From Flavobacteriales bacterium (GTDB taxonomy: Bacteria > Bacteroidota > Bacteroidia > Flavobacteriales_D > Sanyastnellaceae): a stretch of DNA of 41,877 nt. Each line of letters begins with the position of its first letter. The stretch's first letter is position 1. The stretch lies in NCBI GenBank assembly GCA_027491215.1, contig JAIXWP010000081.1, forward strand, positions 1 through 41,877. The letters run 5' to 3'. Both the position numbers and the translations under genes were made by a program. Under the pieces are notes generated by a model. It was not told where the DNA came from. It worked only from the letters and a program-made list of their open reading frames with translations, and did not search any database. This document shows positions 34,862 to 41,877 of this stretch, one piece after another.

Positions 34862-37066
34862 ATGAATAAAGTAATACTTTCATTAGCAGGTTTTATACTC
34901 GCTATTTCAAGCTCTCTCGCTCAATCCAACCTCACCAATCAGCTCATTTGGGCATCACCTGAGTTTAGTGGGGAATTCTACGGTGGTCTAAATTCAATGA
35001 ATGATGGTAATCACTATACTGTCCTTGAAGAGTCTGACGCTGTAGGAGCCTCCATTGTAAAATACAGCTATTTGACCGGTGAAAAAGTAGCTGTAGTAGC
35101 AACCGCTAAAGACATTTTTGGAAATACAGATATCGCTATTGATGACTACTCATTTAGCAAAGATGAAACGAAACTGTTGATCCAAACGGAAACGGAATCC
35201 ATTTATCGCCATAGCTTTTATGCCATATACTATGTGCATGATCTGACCACAAAAAAGACTACCCCAATTTCAGATAAAGGAAAAGGAAAGCAACGATTGG
35301 CGGAATTCTCCCCTGATGGAAGCAAGGTTGCTTTTGTTAGAAATAACAACATTTTCTTCGTGGATCTCGCATTGAAACAGGAAGAACAAGTAACTCGTGA
35401 TGGAGAAAATAATAAGATTATCAATGGAGCCACCGATTGGGTATATGAAGAAGAATTTGCTTTTGACAAAGGCTTTCAGTGGAGCCCAAAAAGCAATCGC
35501 ATTGCTTACTACAAATTCGACGAATCGAAAGTGAAAGAGTTTGGAATGGATATGTATGGGGAGCTCTACCCAGAAAGGTATACTTTCAAATATCCAAAAG
35601 CAGGGGAAGTAAACAGCACTATTTCAATTCATGTTTATGATGTCCTTTCAACTGCAGATAGAAGGTTAGATCTGGGTTCAGAAAACGATATCTATATTCC
35701 TCGAATTAAATGGACCAATAACAATGATGCTCTTTGCGTAATGCGTTTGAATAGACATCAAAACCACCTGGAGTTTTTAGTTACTGATCTTTCGCTAATT
35801 CAACCATTTGATATTGCATTGAAATCTATTTATGATGAGAAGGCAGATACCTATATTGATGTAAACGACGCTTTATCGTTCTTGGCAGATGGCACAGGCT
35901 TCGTGTGGAACAGCGAAAGAAATGGTTACAACCACCTCTACCATTTCGATATGACAGGCAAAGTAGTTACACAGTTGACTATGGGAGCTTGGGATGTTGT
36001 AGACTTCTATGGCTTCGAGCCTTCTACTCAAACAGTTTACTTCAGTTCAAGTGAAGTGAGTGCTACAGAAAAACATGTTTACTCATGCACTTTTAAAAAA
36101 GGTAAAGTAAAGACCAACAAACTCAGCACAAAGGCTGGGGTCAATGACGCGACATTCAGTAAAGGCTTCAAATATTATATTCTGAATCACAGTGATGCCA
36201 ATACTCCAACCACATTCTCTTTGCACGACCAGTCTGGTAAGATGATTCGATCCCTTGTTGATAATAGTGCATTAAATGAGCGACTGAAAAAATATAATCT
36301 TACAAAAAGAGAATTTTTCACCTTTAAGAATAGCGATGGGATTGATCTAAATTGTTGGATGATGAAACCCACCAATTTTGATTCTAATAAAAAATACCCT
36401 GTTCTCGTAGCCATCTACGGAGGACCTGGACATAACACCGTTATGAATCAATGGGAAGGTCGCAATATGATGTGGCACCAACTTCTTTGTCAGGAAGGAT
36501 ACATTGTAGTGAGCGTCGACCCTCGAGGCACGCAGTATCGTGGACGTGATTTCAAGCACGCTACATATATGAATCTTGGAAAATTAGAGACTAACGACTT
36601 TATTGATTTTGCAAAATACCTTGGACAACAATCTTATGTTGACTCAAAGAGAATTGGAATGCAAGGCTGGTCTTACGGAGGCTACATGACTTCATTGTGC
36701 ATGACAAAAGGCGCTGATTATTATACAACAGGAATTGCAGTCGCTCCAGTGACCAATTGGAAATATTATGATTCCGTTTACACAGAAAGATTCATGCGTA
36801 CACCTCAAGAAAATAGCGGTGGATACGAGAATAATTCTCCTATCAATTTCGTGAGTTCACTAAAAGGGAAATACCTATTGGTGCACGGCAGTGCAGATGA
36901 TAACGTTCATTTCCAGAATACAATGGATATGATAACAGCATTGGTGAAAGCAAATAAGCAGTTTGATTTATTTGTATATCCCAATAAGAATCATGGAATC
37001 TCTGGGGGGACTACCCGATTGCATTTATTTACAAAAATGACAGACTATCTGAAGACGAATTTATAA
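34862..37066 (+). CDS. dpp4: Secreted dipeptidyl peptidase IV (S9B)
   Basis: The 734-residue enzyme has a signal peptide (LSLAGFILAISSSLAQ) and acts in the periplasm or outside, removing X-Pro or X-Ala dipeptides from peptide N-termini. The N-terminal eight-blade beta-propeller (about 40-460) holds the motif DWVYEEEF, with Glu197 and Glu198 equivalent to the paired glutamates that bind the substrate amine in human DPP4. The alpha/beta-hydrolase domain follows, with the catalytic triad Ser604 (GWSYGGYM), Asp679 (HGSADDNVHF) and His711 (NKNHGISGG). The family length is normal. Downstream lie two POT transporters and a thioredoxin-like protein, which suggests a peptide-use locus. A terminator with a long loop (37089-37135) and a new promoter separate them. 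Confidence 0.95.
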   Translation: MNKVILSLAGFILAISSSLAQSNLTNQLIWASPEFSGEFYGGLNSMNDGNHYTVLEESDAVGASIVKYSYLTGEKVAVVATAKDIFGNTDIAIDDYSFSKDETKLLIQTETESIYRHSFYAIYYVHDLTTKKTTPISDKGKGKQRLAEFSPDGSKVAFVRNNNIFFVDLALKQEEQVTRDGENNKIINGATDWVYEEEFAFDKGFQWSPKSNRIAYYKFDESKVKEFGMDMYGELYPERYTFKYPKAGEVNSTISIHVYDVLSTADRRLDLGSENDIYIPRIKWTNNNDALCVMRLNRHQNHLEFLVTDLSLIQPFDIALKSIYDEKADTYIDVNDALSFLADGTGFVWNSERNGYNHLYHFDMTGKVVTQLTMGAWDVVDFYGFEPSTQTVYFSSSEVSATEKHVYSCTFKKGKVKTNKLSTKAGVNDATFSKGFKYYILNHSDANTPTTFSLHDQSGKMIRSLVDNSALNERLKKYNLTKREFFTFKNSDGIDLNCWMMKPTNFDSNKKYPVLVAIYGGPGHNTVMNQWEGRNMMWHQLLCQEGYIVVSVDPRGTQYRGRDFKHATYMNLGKLETNDFIDFAKYLGQQSYVDSKRIGMQGWSYGGYMTSLCMTKGADYYTTGIAVAPVTNWKYYDSVYTERFMRTPQENSGGYENNSPINFVSSLKGKYLLVHGSADDNVHFQNTMDMITALVKANKQFDLFVYPNKNHGISGGTTRLHLFTKMTDYLKTNL

Positions 37067-37088
37067 GCACTTCTTTTACAACACATTT

Positions 37089-37135
37089 CATCCTGATAAT
37101 GTAGCATTTCGCCTCACTATCAGGATGTCTTGTTT
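37089..37135 (+). terminator. Probable terminator of dpp4
   Basis: Perfect 10-bp arms CATCCTGATA (37089-37098) and TATCAGGATG (37118-37127) enclose a 19-nt loop. The following TCTTGTTTATT is only moderately T-rich and also contains the -33 box of the next promoter, so termination may be partial. Confidence 0.55.
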
Positions 37136-37159
37136 ATTGCCGTCTGTTTCTTACATTTG
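37129..37159 (+). promoter_or_regulatory. Promoter of the POT transporter operon
   Basis: CTTG (37129-37132), a 19-bp spacer and TACATTTG (37152-37159) give an exact -7 box and a near -33 box. It has the same CTTG-N19-TAnnTTTG form as the pruA promoter. The leader to the ATG at 37192 would be about 26 nt. Confidence 0.6.
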
Positions 37160-37191
37160 GCCGAAACCTATATAACCAATTAAATAATTCA

Positions 37192-38931
37192 ATGGCAGAG
37201 CAAACAACTTCAGGATCAAAGCACCCGAAGGGTCTTTACGTATTGTTTTTCACTGAAATGTGGGAACGATTTGGATACTACCTCATGCTTGGTATCTTTT
37301 CTCTTTATATGCTTGACGGATGGGAAAGCGGAGGAATGGGCTTTTCAGGTCAAAAGAAATCTGACGTTTATGGAACATACATTGGATTAGTTTATTTGAC
37401 GCCTTTCATCGGTGGATTGTTAGCCGATAGATTATTAGGATATAGACGATCGATCTTCTTAGGAGGATCATTGATGGCGGCAGGTTATCTCGGGCTATCA
37501 GTACACAATGAAACCATCTTCTATATTTCATTGCTTTTGATCATCCTAGGAAATGGATTTTTCAAGCCAAATATTTCAACATTAGTTGGTAATCTATATA
37601 ATGATAGCAGATATATTGCGAATAAGGATAGTGGCTATAATATCTTCTATATGGGTATTAATATAGGAGCATTTGTTTGCAATTTCGTTGCAGCTTACAT
37701 GAGAAATAACTACGGCTGGGGCTATGCTTTCGCTGCAGCCGGTGTAGGTATGATCATCGGACTTATTGTATTTGCTTCAGGAACTAAACACGTGAAAGAA
37801 GCAGATGTATTAAAGCCTGCAAAAGCTGGAGATCTTTCAACTGGGGTGATACTTCTATCAACCATTGTTCCTATGATTGTCTTTGGTGTACTTGGATATT
37901 TTTTCAAAGGAGTAACCGATCCAACCAACAACCCTCATGGAAATTTGCTTGGAACAGATAGTAATGATGCTTTCATCTTTGGATGTTTACCTGTAGCTCT
38001 ATTCTTCGTTTATATGATGCTGAAATCGGATAAGGAGGATAGAAGACCTGTAGCTGCTCTACTTTCAGTGTTTGCATGTATCATCATTTTTTGGGCTGTA
38101 TTCCACCAAAACGGCGATGCATTAACGGTGTGGGCGGAAGAATATACTCACAGAGAAATGCCAGAAGCGATCTCAACACCAGCTGATAAAGTAGGAATGG
38201 CACAGAAAGTAACTTACGGTGAGTGGGTTGATATGCCAGAAGAGCAGTTTGGACACTACATCGATTCATTAGCTCAAATAAAGGCTAGTTACCCAGAAAA
38301 GTCTCCTGAAGCAGAACAAATGACTGCTCAAATTAAACTAGTTGAATCATCTCACAAATATTTTGAAAATCTTCCAGTTGATAGTCGTCCAGAAAAGGGA
38401 AGTTCTTTATTACTTGCCTCTACTGAATTATACCAAAGCATCAATCCATTTTGGGTGATACTTTTAACACCCGTTGTTGTAGGAATTTTTTCTGCTCTCA
38501 ATAGAAGAAAGAAAGAACCTAGCACTCCTACTAAAATTGCCATCGGATTAGTAATAACCGCACTCTCGGCCCTTGTGATGGTACTCGCTGTTCAGTCTAC
38601 AGATATCGCATCTGACAAGGCTAGCACTTTGTGGTTATTTGCTACATATGGGGTAATTACTTTAGGGGAATTATGTCTTTCCCCAATGGGATTATCATTG
38701 GTATCTAAGCTTTCTCCACCTCGACTTACGGCATTGATGATGGGTGGATTCTTCCTATCAACATCAGTTGGAAATAAGCTTGCTGGAATACTTTCAAGTA
38801 ATTTCGAGGCAACTGAAGACAAAGGCGGTTTCTTCTTCATGAACTTCGCTCTTGTAATGGCAGCGGCAGTCCTATTGTTTATTCAGTTGAAGTGGTTAAA
38901 TAAAATCATGCGCGAGAAAGGCGTATTCTAA
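37192..38931 (+). CDS. Proton-dependent oligopeptide transporter (POT/PTR2), with a large hydrophilic loop
   Basis: The 579-residue major-facilitator protein of the inner membrane imports di- and tripeptides with protons. The POT signature ExxER on helix 1 is Glu22-Met-Trp-Glu25-Arg26 (FFTEMWERFGYY). The FFKPNISTLVGNLY motif follows, and GELCLSPMGLSLVSKL lies in the late helices. Between WAVFHQNGDALTVWAEEYT and the next membrane helix there is a loop of about 90 charged residues (roughly 320-408). The adjacent POT copy lacks it, and it probably faces the periplasm. It is followed after 22 nt by a second POT gene and has its own promoter. Substrate range cannot be told from sequence; products of the neighbouring dipeptidyl peptidase are plausible. 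Confidence 0.93.
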   Translation: MAEQTTSGSKHPKGLYVLFFTEMWERFGYYLMLGIFSLYMLDGWESGGMGFSGQKKSDVYGTYIGLVYLTPFIGGLLADRLLGYRRSIFLGGSLMAAGYLGLSVHNETIFYISLLLIILGNGFFKPNISTLVGNLYNDSRYIANKDSGYNIFYMGINIGAFVCNFVAAYMRNNYGWGYAFAAAGVGMIIGLIVFASGTKHVKEADVLKPAKAGDLSTGVILLSTIVPMIVFGVLGYFFKGVTDPTNNPHGNLLGTDSNDAFIFGCLPVALFFVYMMLKSDKEDRRPVAALLSVFACIIIFWAVFHQNGDALTVWAEEYTHREMPEAISTPADKVGMAQKVTYGEWVDMPEEQFGHYIDSLAQIKASYPEKSPEAEQMTAQIKLVESSHKYFENLPVDSRPEKGSSLLLASTELYQSINPFWVILLTPVVVGIFSALNRRKKEPSTPTKIAIGLVITALSALVMVLAVQSTDIASDKASTLWLFATYGVITLGELCLSPMGLSLVSKLSPPRLTALMMGGFFLSTSVGNKLAGILSSNFEATEDKGGFFFMNFALVMAAAVLLFIQLKWLNKIMREKGVF

Positions 38932-38953
38932 TTGATAAAAATCTTTTAAAATC

Positions 38954-40483
38954 ATGAGTCAAATTCTCGACGCAGAACTAACTGCTGGAACTACATCTAA
39001 TGGAAATTCAGAGTTAGATAAAATTCAAAATTTCCAAGGAAAGTATCCTAAGCAATTATGGTATTTATTCTTCTCTGAAATGTGGGAGCGTTTTAGCTTC
39101 TATGGAATGAGAGGGATGCTGGTGGTATTTATGGTGAGCCAGCTTGGAATGAATGAAGGTGTTGCAAACTTGCAATACGGTGCCACGCAAGCTTTCGTTT
39201 ATGCATTCACTTTCATTGGTGGACTTTTCGCAGATAAAATTCTTGGTTTCAGAAAATCTCTTTTCTGGGGAGGTTTATTGATGATCACAGGTAGCCTTAT
39301 TCTGGCTATTGATCCAAAAAATTTCTTCTTCCTTGGTCTTAGCTTTAATATCATCGGAACTGGTTTCTTTAAACCAAATATTTCTACGATGGTAGGCACA
39401 CTATACAAAGAAAATGATAGTCGACGAGACGCAGGGTTTTCTTTGTTCTATAGTGGTATCAATATCGGTGCTCTTCTGGGAGGATACCTCTGTGTGTCTA
39501 TCGGACAGTCCTACTCGTGGAACATTGCTTTCGGTCTAGCTGCTGTGGTAATGACCATCAGCTTGCTTACATTCTTGTTTACGCAGAAAACACTCGGTCC
39601 TATTGGTCACTCTCCTTTCAAAGGAACATCAGATGAAGCGACGAAGAAGTGGTATGACTATGCTGTTTACGCAGGTACCCTTGTGGCTATTCCAGTTATC
39701 ATGACATTGGTAGCTAAGACAGAGTACACTAACTGGTTCATGGCTATCGTTGGCCCGGCGGCACTCTTGTACATTTTCTATGAAATGACCAAGTACTCAG
39801 CTGCAGAAGTGAAAAAACTATTTGCTGCTCTCATTTTCATTTTGTTCTCTGTCCTGTTCTGGGCATTCTTCGAACAAAGCGGAGGTTCATTAAGCTTGTT
39901 TGCTGCAAATAACCTAGATAATAAACTACTCGGGATGCTAGAAGTAAACCCGAATGGAGTGAATAATGCTGCTAACTCATTATTTGTAATCATTTTCGCT
40001 CCACTGCTTGGTCTTGTTTGGATTTGGCTTTCAAAAAGACGTCAAGAACCAAATACGGTTATCAAATTTGGACTCGGCTTCCTTTTCTTGGCAATGGCCT
40101 TCTATGTATTCTTTGCGACTAGATTCTTTGCCAACGTTGCGGGAATGACCTCTCTCGATGTATTCACTGTCGCCTATTTGATTATCACTTTTGGTGAACT
40201 TTGCCTCTCTCCAATTGGTCTATCCATTATGACCAAGCTCGCACCAAAGCCGTTGCAAGGTGTAATGATGGGGATGTGGTTTTTAGCAAGCGCTTATGGA
40301 CAATATGTAGCTGGACTTTTAGGAGCAGGCATGACTTCTCCAAACCCAGAAGCTACTGCTGCCGAGAAGCTCATTTCTTATACCGATGGATATCAACAAC
40401 TAGCCATCTATGCATTAATCGCGGGCGTAGTTCTCATCGCGATATCTCCTTTGGTCAGAAAATTGATGATGGAAGTAAAATAA
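38954..40483 (+). CDS. Proton-dependent oligopeptide transporter (POT/PTR2), second copy
   Basis: The 509-residue POT protein has a ~30-residue polar N-terminal extension, then the signature Glu42-x-x-Glu45-Arg46 (FFSEMWERFSFYG). It also has the FFKPNISTMVGTLYKENDS motif and the late-helix GELCLSPIGLSIMTKLAPK. It is a paralogue of the upstream POT gene but more compact: the helix 7-8 connection is short (about 30 residues, SGGSLSLFAANNLDNK region). Tandem POT genes often differ in peptide preference. The thioredoxin-like gene starts 8 nt after its stop, so all three genes are probably one transcript. The ATG at 38954 fits the polar extension seen in relatives. Confidence 0.93.
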   Translation: MSQILDAELTAGTTSNGNSELDKIQNFQGKYPKQLWYLFFSEMWERFSFYGMRGMLVVFMVSQLGMNEGVANLQYGATQAFVYAFTFIGGLFADKILGFRKSLFWGGLLMITGSLILAIDPKNFFFLGLSFNIIGTGFFKPNISTMVGTLYKENDSRRDAGFSLFYSGINIGALLGGYLCVSIGQSYSWNIAFGLAAVVMTISLLTFLFTQKTLGPIGHSPFKGTSDEATKKWYDYAVYAGTLVAIPVIMTLVAKTEYTNWFMAIVGPAALLYIFYEMTKYSAAEVKKLFAALIFILFSVLFWAFFEQSGGSLSLFAANNLDNKLLGMLEVNPNGVNNAANSLFVIIFAPLLGLVWIWLSKRRQEPNTVIKFGLGFLFLAMAFYVFFATRFFANVAGMTSLDVFTVAYLIITFGELCLSPIGLSIMTKLAPKPLQGVMMGMWFLASAYGQYVAGLLGAGMTSPNPEATAAEKLISYTDGYQQLAIYALIAGVVLIAISPLVRKLMMEVK

Positions 40484-40491
40484 TAATTCTA

Positions 40492-41097
40492 ATGAAGAAA
40501 ATACTTTTTCAAACTGCATTTGCATTAATAGGATTCTCAATAGCATCTTCAAATGCTAATGCTCAAACAACAGGCATACCGGTTACAGCATCAATTAAGT
40601 CAGAAGCAGTAACTTCAACTCAAATCAACTGGATGACCGTTGAGGAGGCTATCGCAGCTGCCGCAAAGAATCCAAAAAAGATAATGGTAGATGTGTACAC
40701 CAAATGGTGCGGCCCTTGTAAAATGATGTCACAAAACACATTCACTGATCCCACTTTTATCGAATACATGAACGCCAATTATTACTGTGTTAAATTCGAT
40801 GCTGAATCAGCGGAGCCAGTTCAATATAAAGGTCAAACCTATTCTAATCCAGATTACGACGCTACAAAACAAGGTCGTAATGGAGTTCACCAATTTGCTA
40901 GATATCTAAATGTTTCTGCATATCCGACTCTCGTATTTCTTGATGAAAACGGTACCTATATCGGTCCTGTGGTTGGATATAAAGTGGCAAAAGACTTAGA
41001 GATTTTCGTCAAGTTCTTTGCAAACAACGATTACAAATCAGTTCTTACTCAAGAACAATGGGTGACCTACCAACAGAATTTTAAGCCTACTTGGTAA
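40492..41097 (+). CDS. Secreted thioredoxin-fold protein
   Basis: The 201-residue protein starts at 40492 with MKKILFQTAFALIGFSIASS and a signal peptide ending near NANAQ. A longer frame reaching back into the POT gene is spurious. The thioredoxin active site WCGPC is at residues 72-76 (YTKWCGPCKMM), with the cis-Pro region NVSAYPTLVFLD later. The insertion between these, with YKGQTYSNPDYD, is longer than in cytoplasmic thioredoxin and resembles the thioredoxin_7/DsbD-gamma-like periplasmic proteins of Bacteroidota. It probably reduces or isomerises disulfides of exported proteins. It is 8 nt downstream of the second POT gene and is followed by a strong terminator. Confidence 0.88.
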   Translation: MKKILFQTAFALIGFSIASSNANAQTTGIPVTASIKSEAVTSTQINWMTVEEAIAAAAKNPKKIMVDVYTKWCGPCKMMSQNTFTDPTFIEYMNANYYCVKFDAESAEPVQYKGQTYSNPDYDATKQGRNGVHQFARYLNVSAYPTLVFLDENGTYIGPVVGYKVAKDLEIFVKFFANNDYKSVLTQEQWVTYQQNFKPTW

Positions 41098-41114
41098 GCT
41101 TTTAAAATAGAACA

Positions 41115-41149
41115 AAAAAAATCCCTTGTCGATGACAAGGGATTTTTTT
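41115..41149. terminator. Bidirectional terminator between thioredoxin genes
   Basis: AAAAAAATCCCTTGTC (41115-41130) and its exact complement (41134-41149) enclose the loop GAT. It ends both the POT operon and the convergent trxA. Its core differs by one C/G pair from the clpC-mutB terminator at 9122. Confidence 0.92.
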
Positions 41150-41167
41150 ATGCTTTGTGATTGGAAA

Positions 41168-41488
41168 TTATCCAAGTAATGCTTCGATTTTTTCAGTAAG
41201 GACGTTCTTAGGAACAGCTCCTACGCTTTTGTCAACCACCTGACCACCTTTCAAGAAGATGATTGTTGGGATATTGCGAATACCGAATTTTGCGCTGATA
41301 TCTGGATTCTCATCCACATTCACTTTACCGATTACAGCTTTACCGTTATAATCGTTTGCCATTTCCTCAACGATTGGCGATACCATGCGGCAAGGACCGC
41401 ACCATTCTGCCCAAAAGTCAATCATTACAGGCTTATCTGAATTCATTGCAAGTTCTGCAAAGTTTGAATCAGTGATTTCTACTGCCAT
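41168..41488 (-). CDS. trxA: Thioredoxin 1
   Basis: The 106-residue cytoplasmic thioredoxin has the redox motif FWAEWCGPCRMVSP with Cys30 and Cys33 and the cis-Pro turn RNIPTIIFLKGG. A buried Asp24 (MIDFW) assists thiol chemistry. It lacks a signal peptide and is the usual length. It reduces ribonucleotide reductase, peroxiredoxins and other protein disulfides, taking electrons from thioredoxin reductase, which is not in the window. It converges on the secreted thioredoxin-like gene with a shared terminator. A possible promoter (-7 at 41589-41596) would give a leader of about 95 nt. Confidence 0.95.
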   Translation of the reverse strand: MAVEITDSNFAELAMNSDKPVMIDFWAEWCGPCRMVSPIVEEMANDYNGKAVIGKVNVDENPDISAKFGIRNIPTIIFLKGGQVVDKSVGAVPKNVLTEKIEALLG

Positions 41489-41588
41489 GGTTTTTTATTA
41501 TTTGTAAAAAAGTTATTTTAATTGATGCGCCCTATGACAACAATCCTTCCACATGTAATGTTCGGAATTTCTGACATATAACGGCCGG

Positions 41589-41596
41589 CAAAGGTA
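41589..41596 (-). promoter_or_regulatory. Candidate -7 box for trxA
   Basis: TACCTTTG on the minus strand matches TAnnTTTG exactly but lies about 100 nt upstream of the trxA ATG. No clear -33 element is seen. Confidence 0.35.
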
Positions 41597-41624
41597 AAGA
41601 AATTTTTTAGAGTCTACATGGTAT

Positions 41625-41632
41625 TACTTTTG
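41625..41632 (+). promoter_or_regulatory. -7 box abutting the DinB-family gene start (possible leaderless mRNA)
   Basis: TACTTTTG matches TAnnTTTG exactly, and only 5 nt separate it from the ATG at 41638. No clear -33 box is present. Confidence 0.35.
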
Positions 41633-41637
41633 CTCAC

Positions 41638-41877
41638 ATGGAAACAGTTGATCTATTAAGGGAAACACCAGTAGCTCTAGCAAACATGGTCAAAGAACTC
41701 GATAAAAGTCTATTGGTTGCAAAGCCAGATTCTAAATGGAGTATTCAAGAGCATGTGGGTCACTTGCTGACTATAGAAAGCTTGTGGATAGCGCGTTTTG
41801 ATGATTTTGTACTTGAAAAACCCTTTCTAAGACCATGGAATGGGACCAACGCGGACAACGACGCAGGTCAATTCAAT
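41638..41877 (+). CDS. DinB-family (DinB_2-like) protein, N-terminal part, truncated by the window end
   Basis: The first 80 residues are present and the frame runs off the window. The pattern is an opening helix (VDLLRETPVALANMVKELD), then KWSIQEHVGHLLTIESLWIAR, with a WSIxEHxxHL core holding the first putative metal-ligand histidine (His47). This is typical of the four-helix-bundle DinB/YfiT superfamily. Members are metal-binding proteins, some acting as thiol-dependent transferases. The DNA-damage link in the family name does not apply generally. No prediction of substrate is possible from the fragment. Confidence 0.7.
   Translation, partial: METVDLLRETPVALANMVKELDKSLLVAKPDSKWSIQEHVGHLLTIESLWIARFDDFVLEKPFLRPWNGTNADNDAGQFN

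Noticed and set aside
40201-40491. N-terminal extension of the secreted thioredoxin gene overlapping the POT gene.
   Set aside because: The sequence is an out-of-frame shadow of the POT gene; the signal peptide begins at 40492.

Overview
The window is an ordinary stretch of chromosome from a member of the Bacteroidota, most likely of the Flavobacteriia/Flavobacteriales. The evidence is the gene content: Bacteroidota-type GyrA/ParC, ClpC with an acidic and glycine-rich linker, MutA/MutB, the DUF5723 and DUF6702 families, a GldI-like lipoprotein and S9 dipeptidyl peptidase with POT transporters. Further support comes from secreted proteins with short 'MKK...AQ' signal peptides or lipoboxes, a low GC content, scarce Shine-Dalgarno sequences, and promoters of the Bacteroidota form TTTG-N19-21-TAnnTTTG. 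There is no phage, transposon, CRISPR array, rRNA or tRNA.

Layout. 1-2281: the 3' end of topoisomerase IV subunit A, then a small outer-membrane-type protein and a di-haem cytochrome c peroxidase lipoprotein. 2419-6247 (minus): a secreted TPR protein and gyrA. 6520-9120: clpC, divergent from gyrA across a region holding a perfect 11-bp dyad. 9157-12557 (minus): mutB-mutA for methylmalonyl-CoA mutase. 12611-16100: csaA, then a two-gene signalling unit (STAS/SpoIIAA-like small protein plus a PAS-GAF-PP2C phosphatase) behind a region rich in dyads. 16145-20803: two secreted GH13 amylases with prmC between them, from a near-consensus promoter with a dyad in its spacer. 20877-24900: pruA, the convergent yqgE, and a secreted M14 carboxypeptidase. 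24910-28816 (minus): nrnA, a gldI-like PPIase, a second FKBP lipoprotein and a DUF5723 protein, probably one operon. 28888-30877: a DUF6702 protein, an endonuclease III without its iron-sulfur cysteines, and an ATP-grasp-like protein of unknown substrate. 30920-34733 (minus): fabI, a YhiN/HI0933 flavoprotein, a candidate small RNA, and a GlcD-type oxidase. 34862-41097: dipeptidyl peptidase IV, two POT peptide transporters and a secreted thioredoxin-fold protein. The window ends with trxA (minus) and the start of a DinB-family gene.

The common metabolic theme is use of protein and polysaccharide. Secreted peptidases (M14, DPP IV) and amylases release small units, POT carriers import di- and tripeptides, PruA completes proline degradation to glutamate, and MutAB feeds propionyl-CoA products into the TCA cycle. 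The most interesting unexplained signals are non-coding: a candidate ~130-nt RNA with its own -7 box and terminator (33048-33181), several perfect dyads placed on or beside promoters, and three genes whose -7 box ends only 4-5 nt before the ATG, which suggests leaderless mRNAs.
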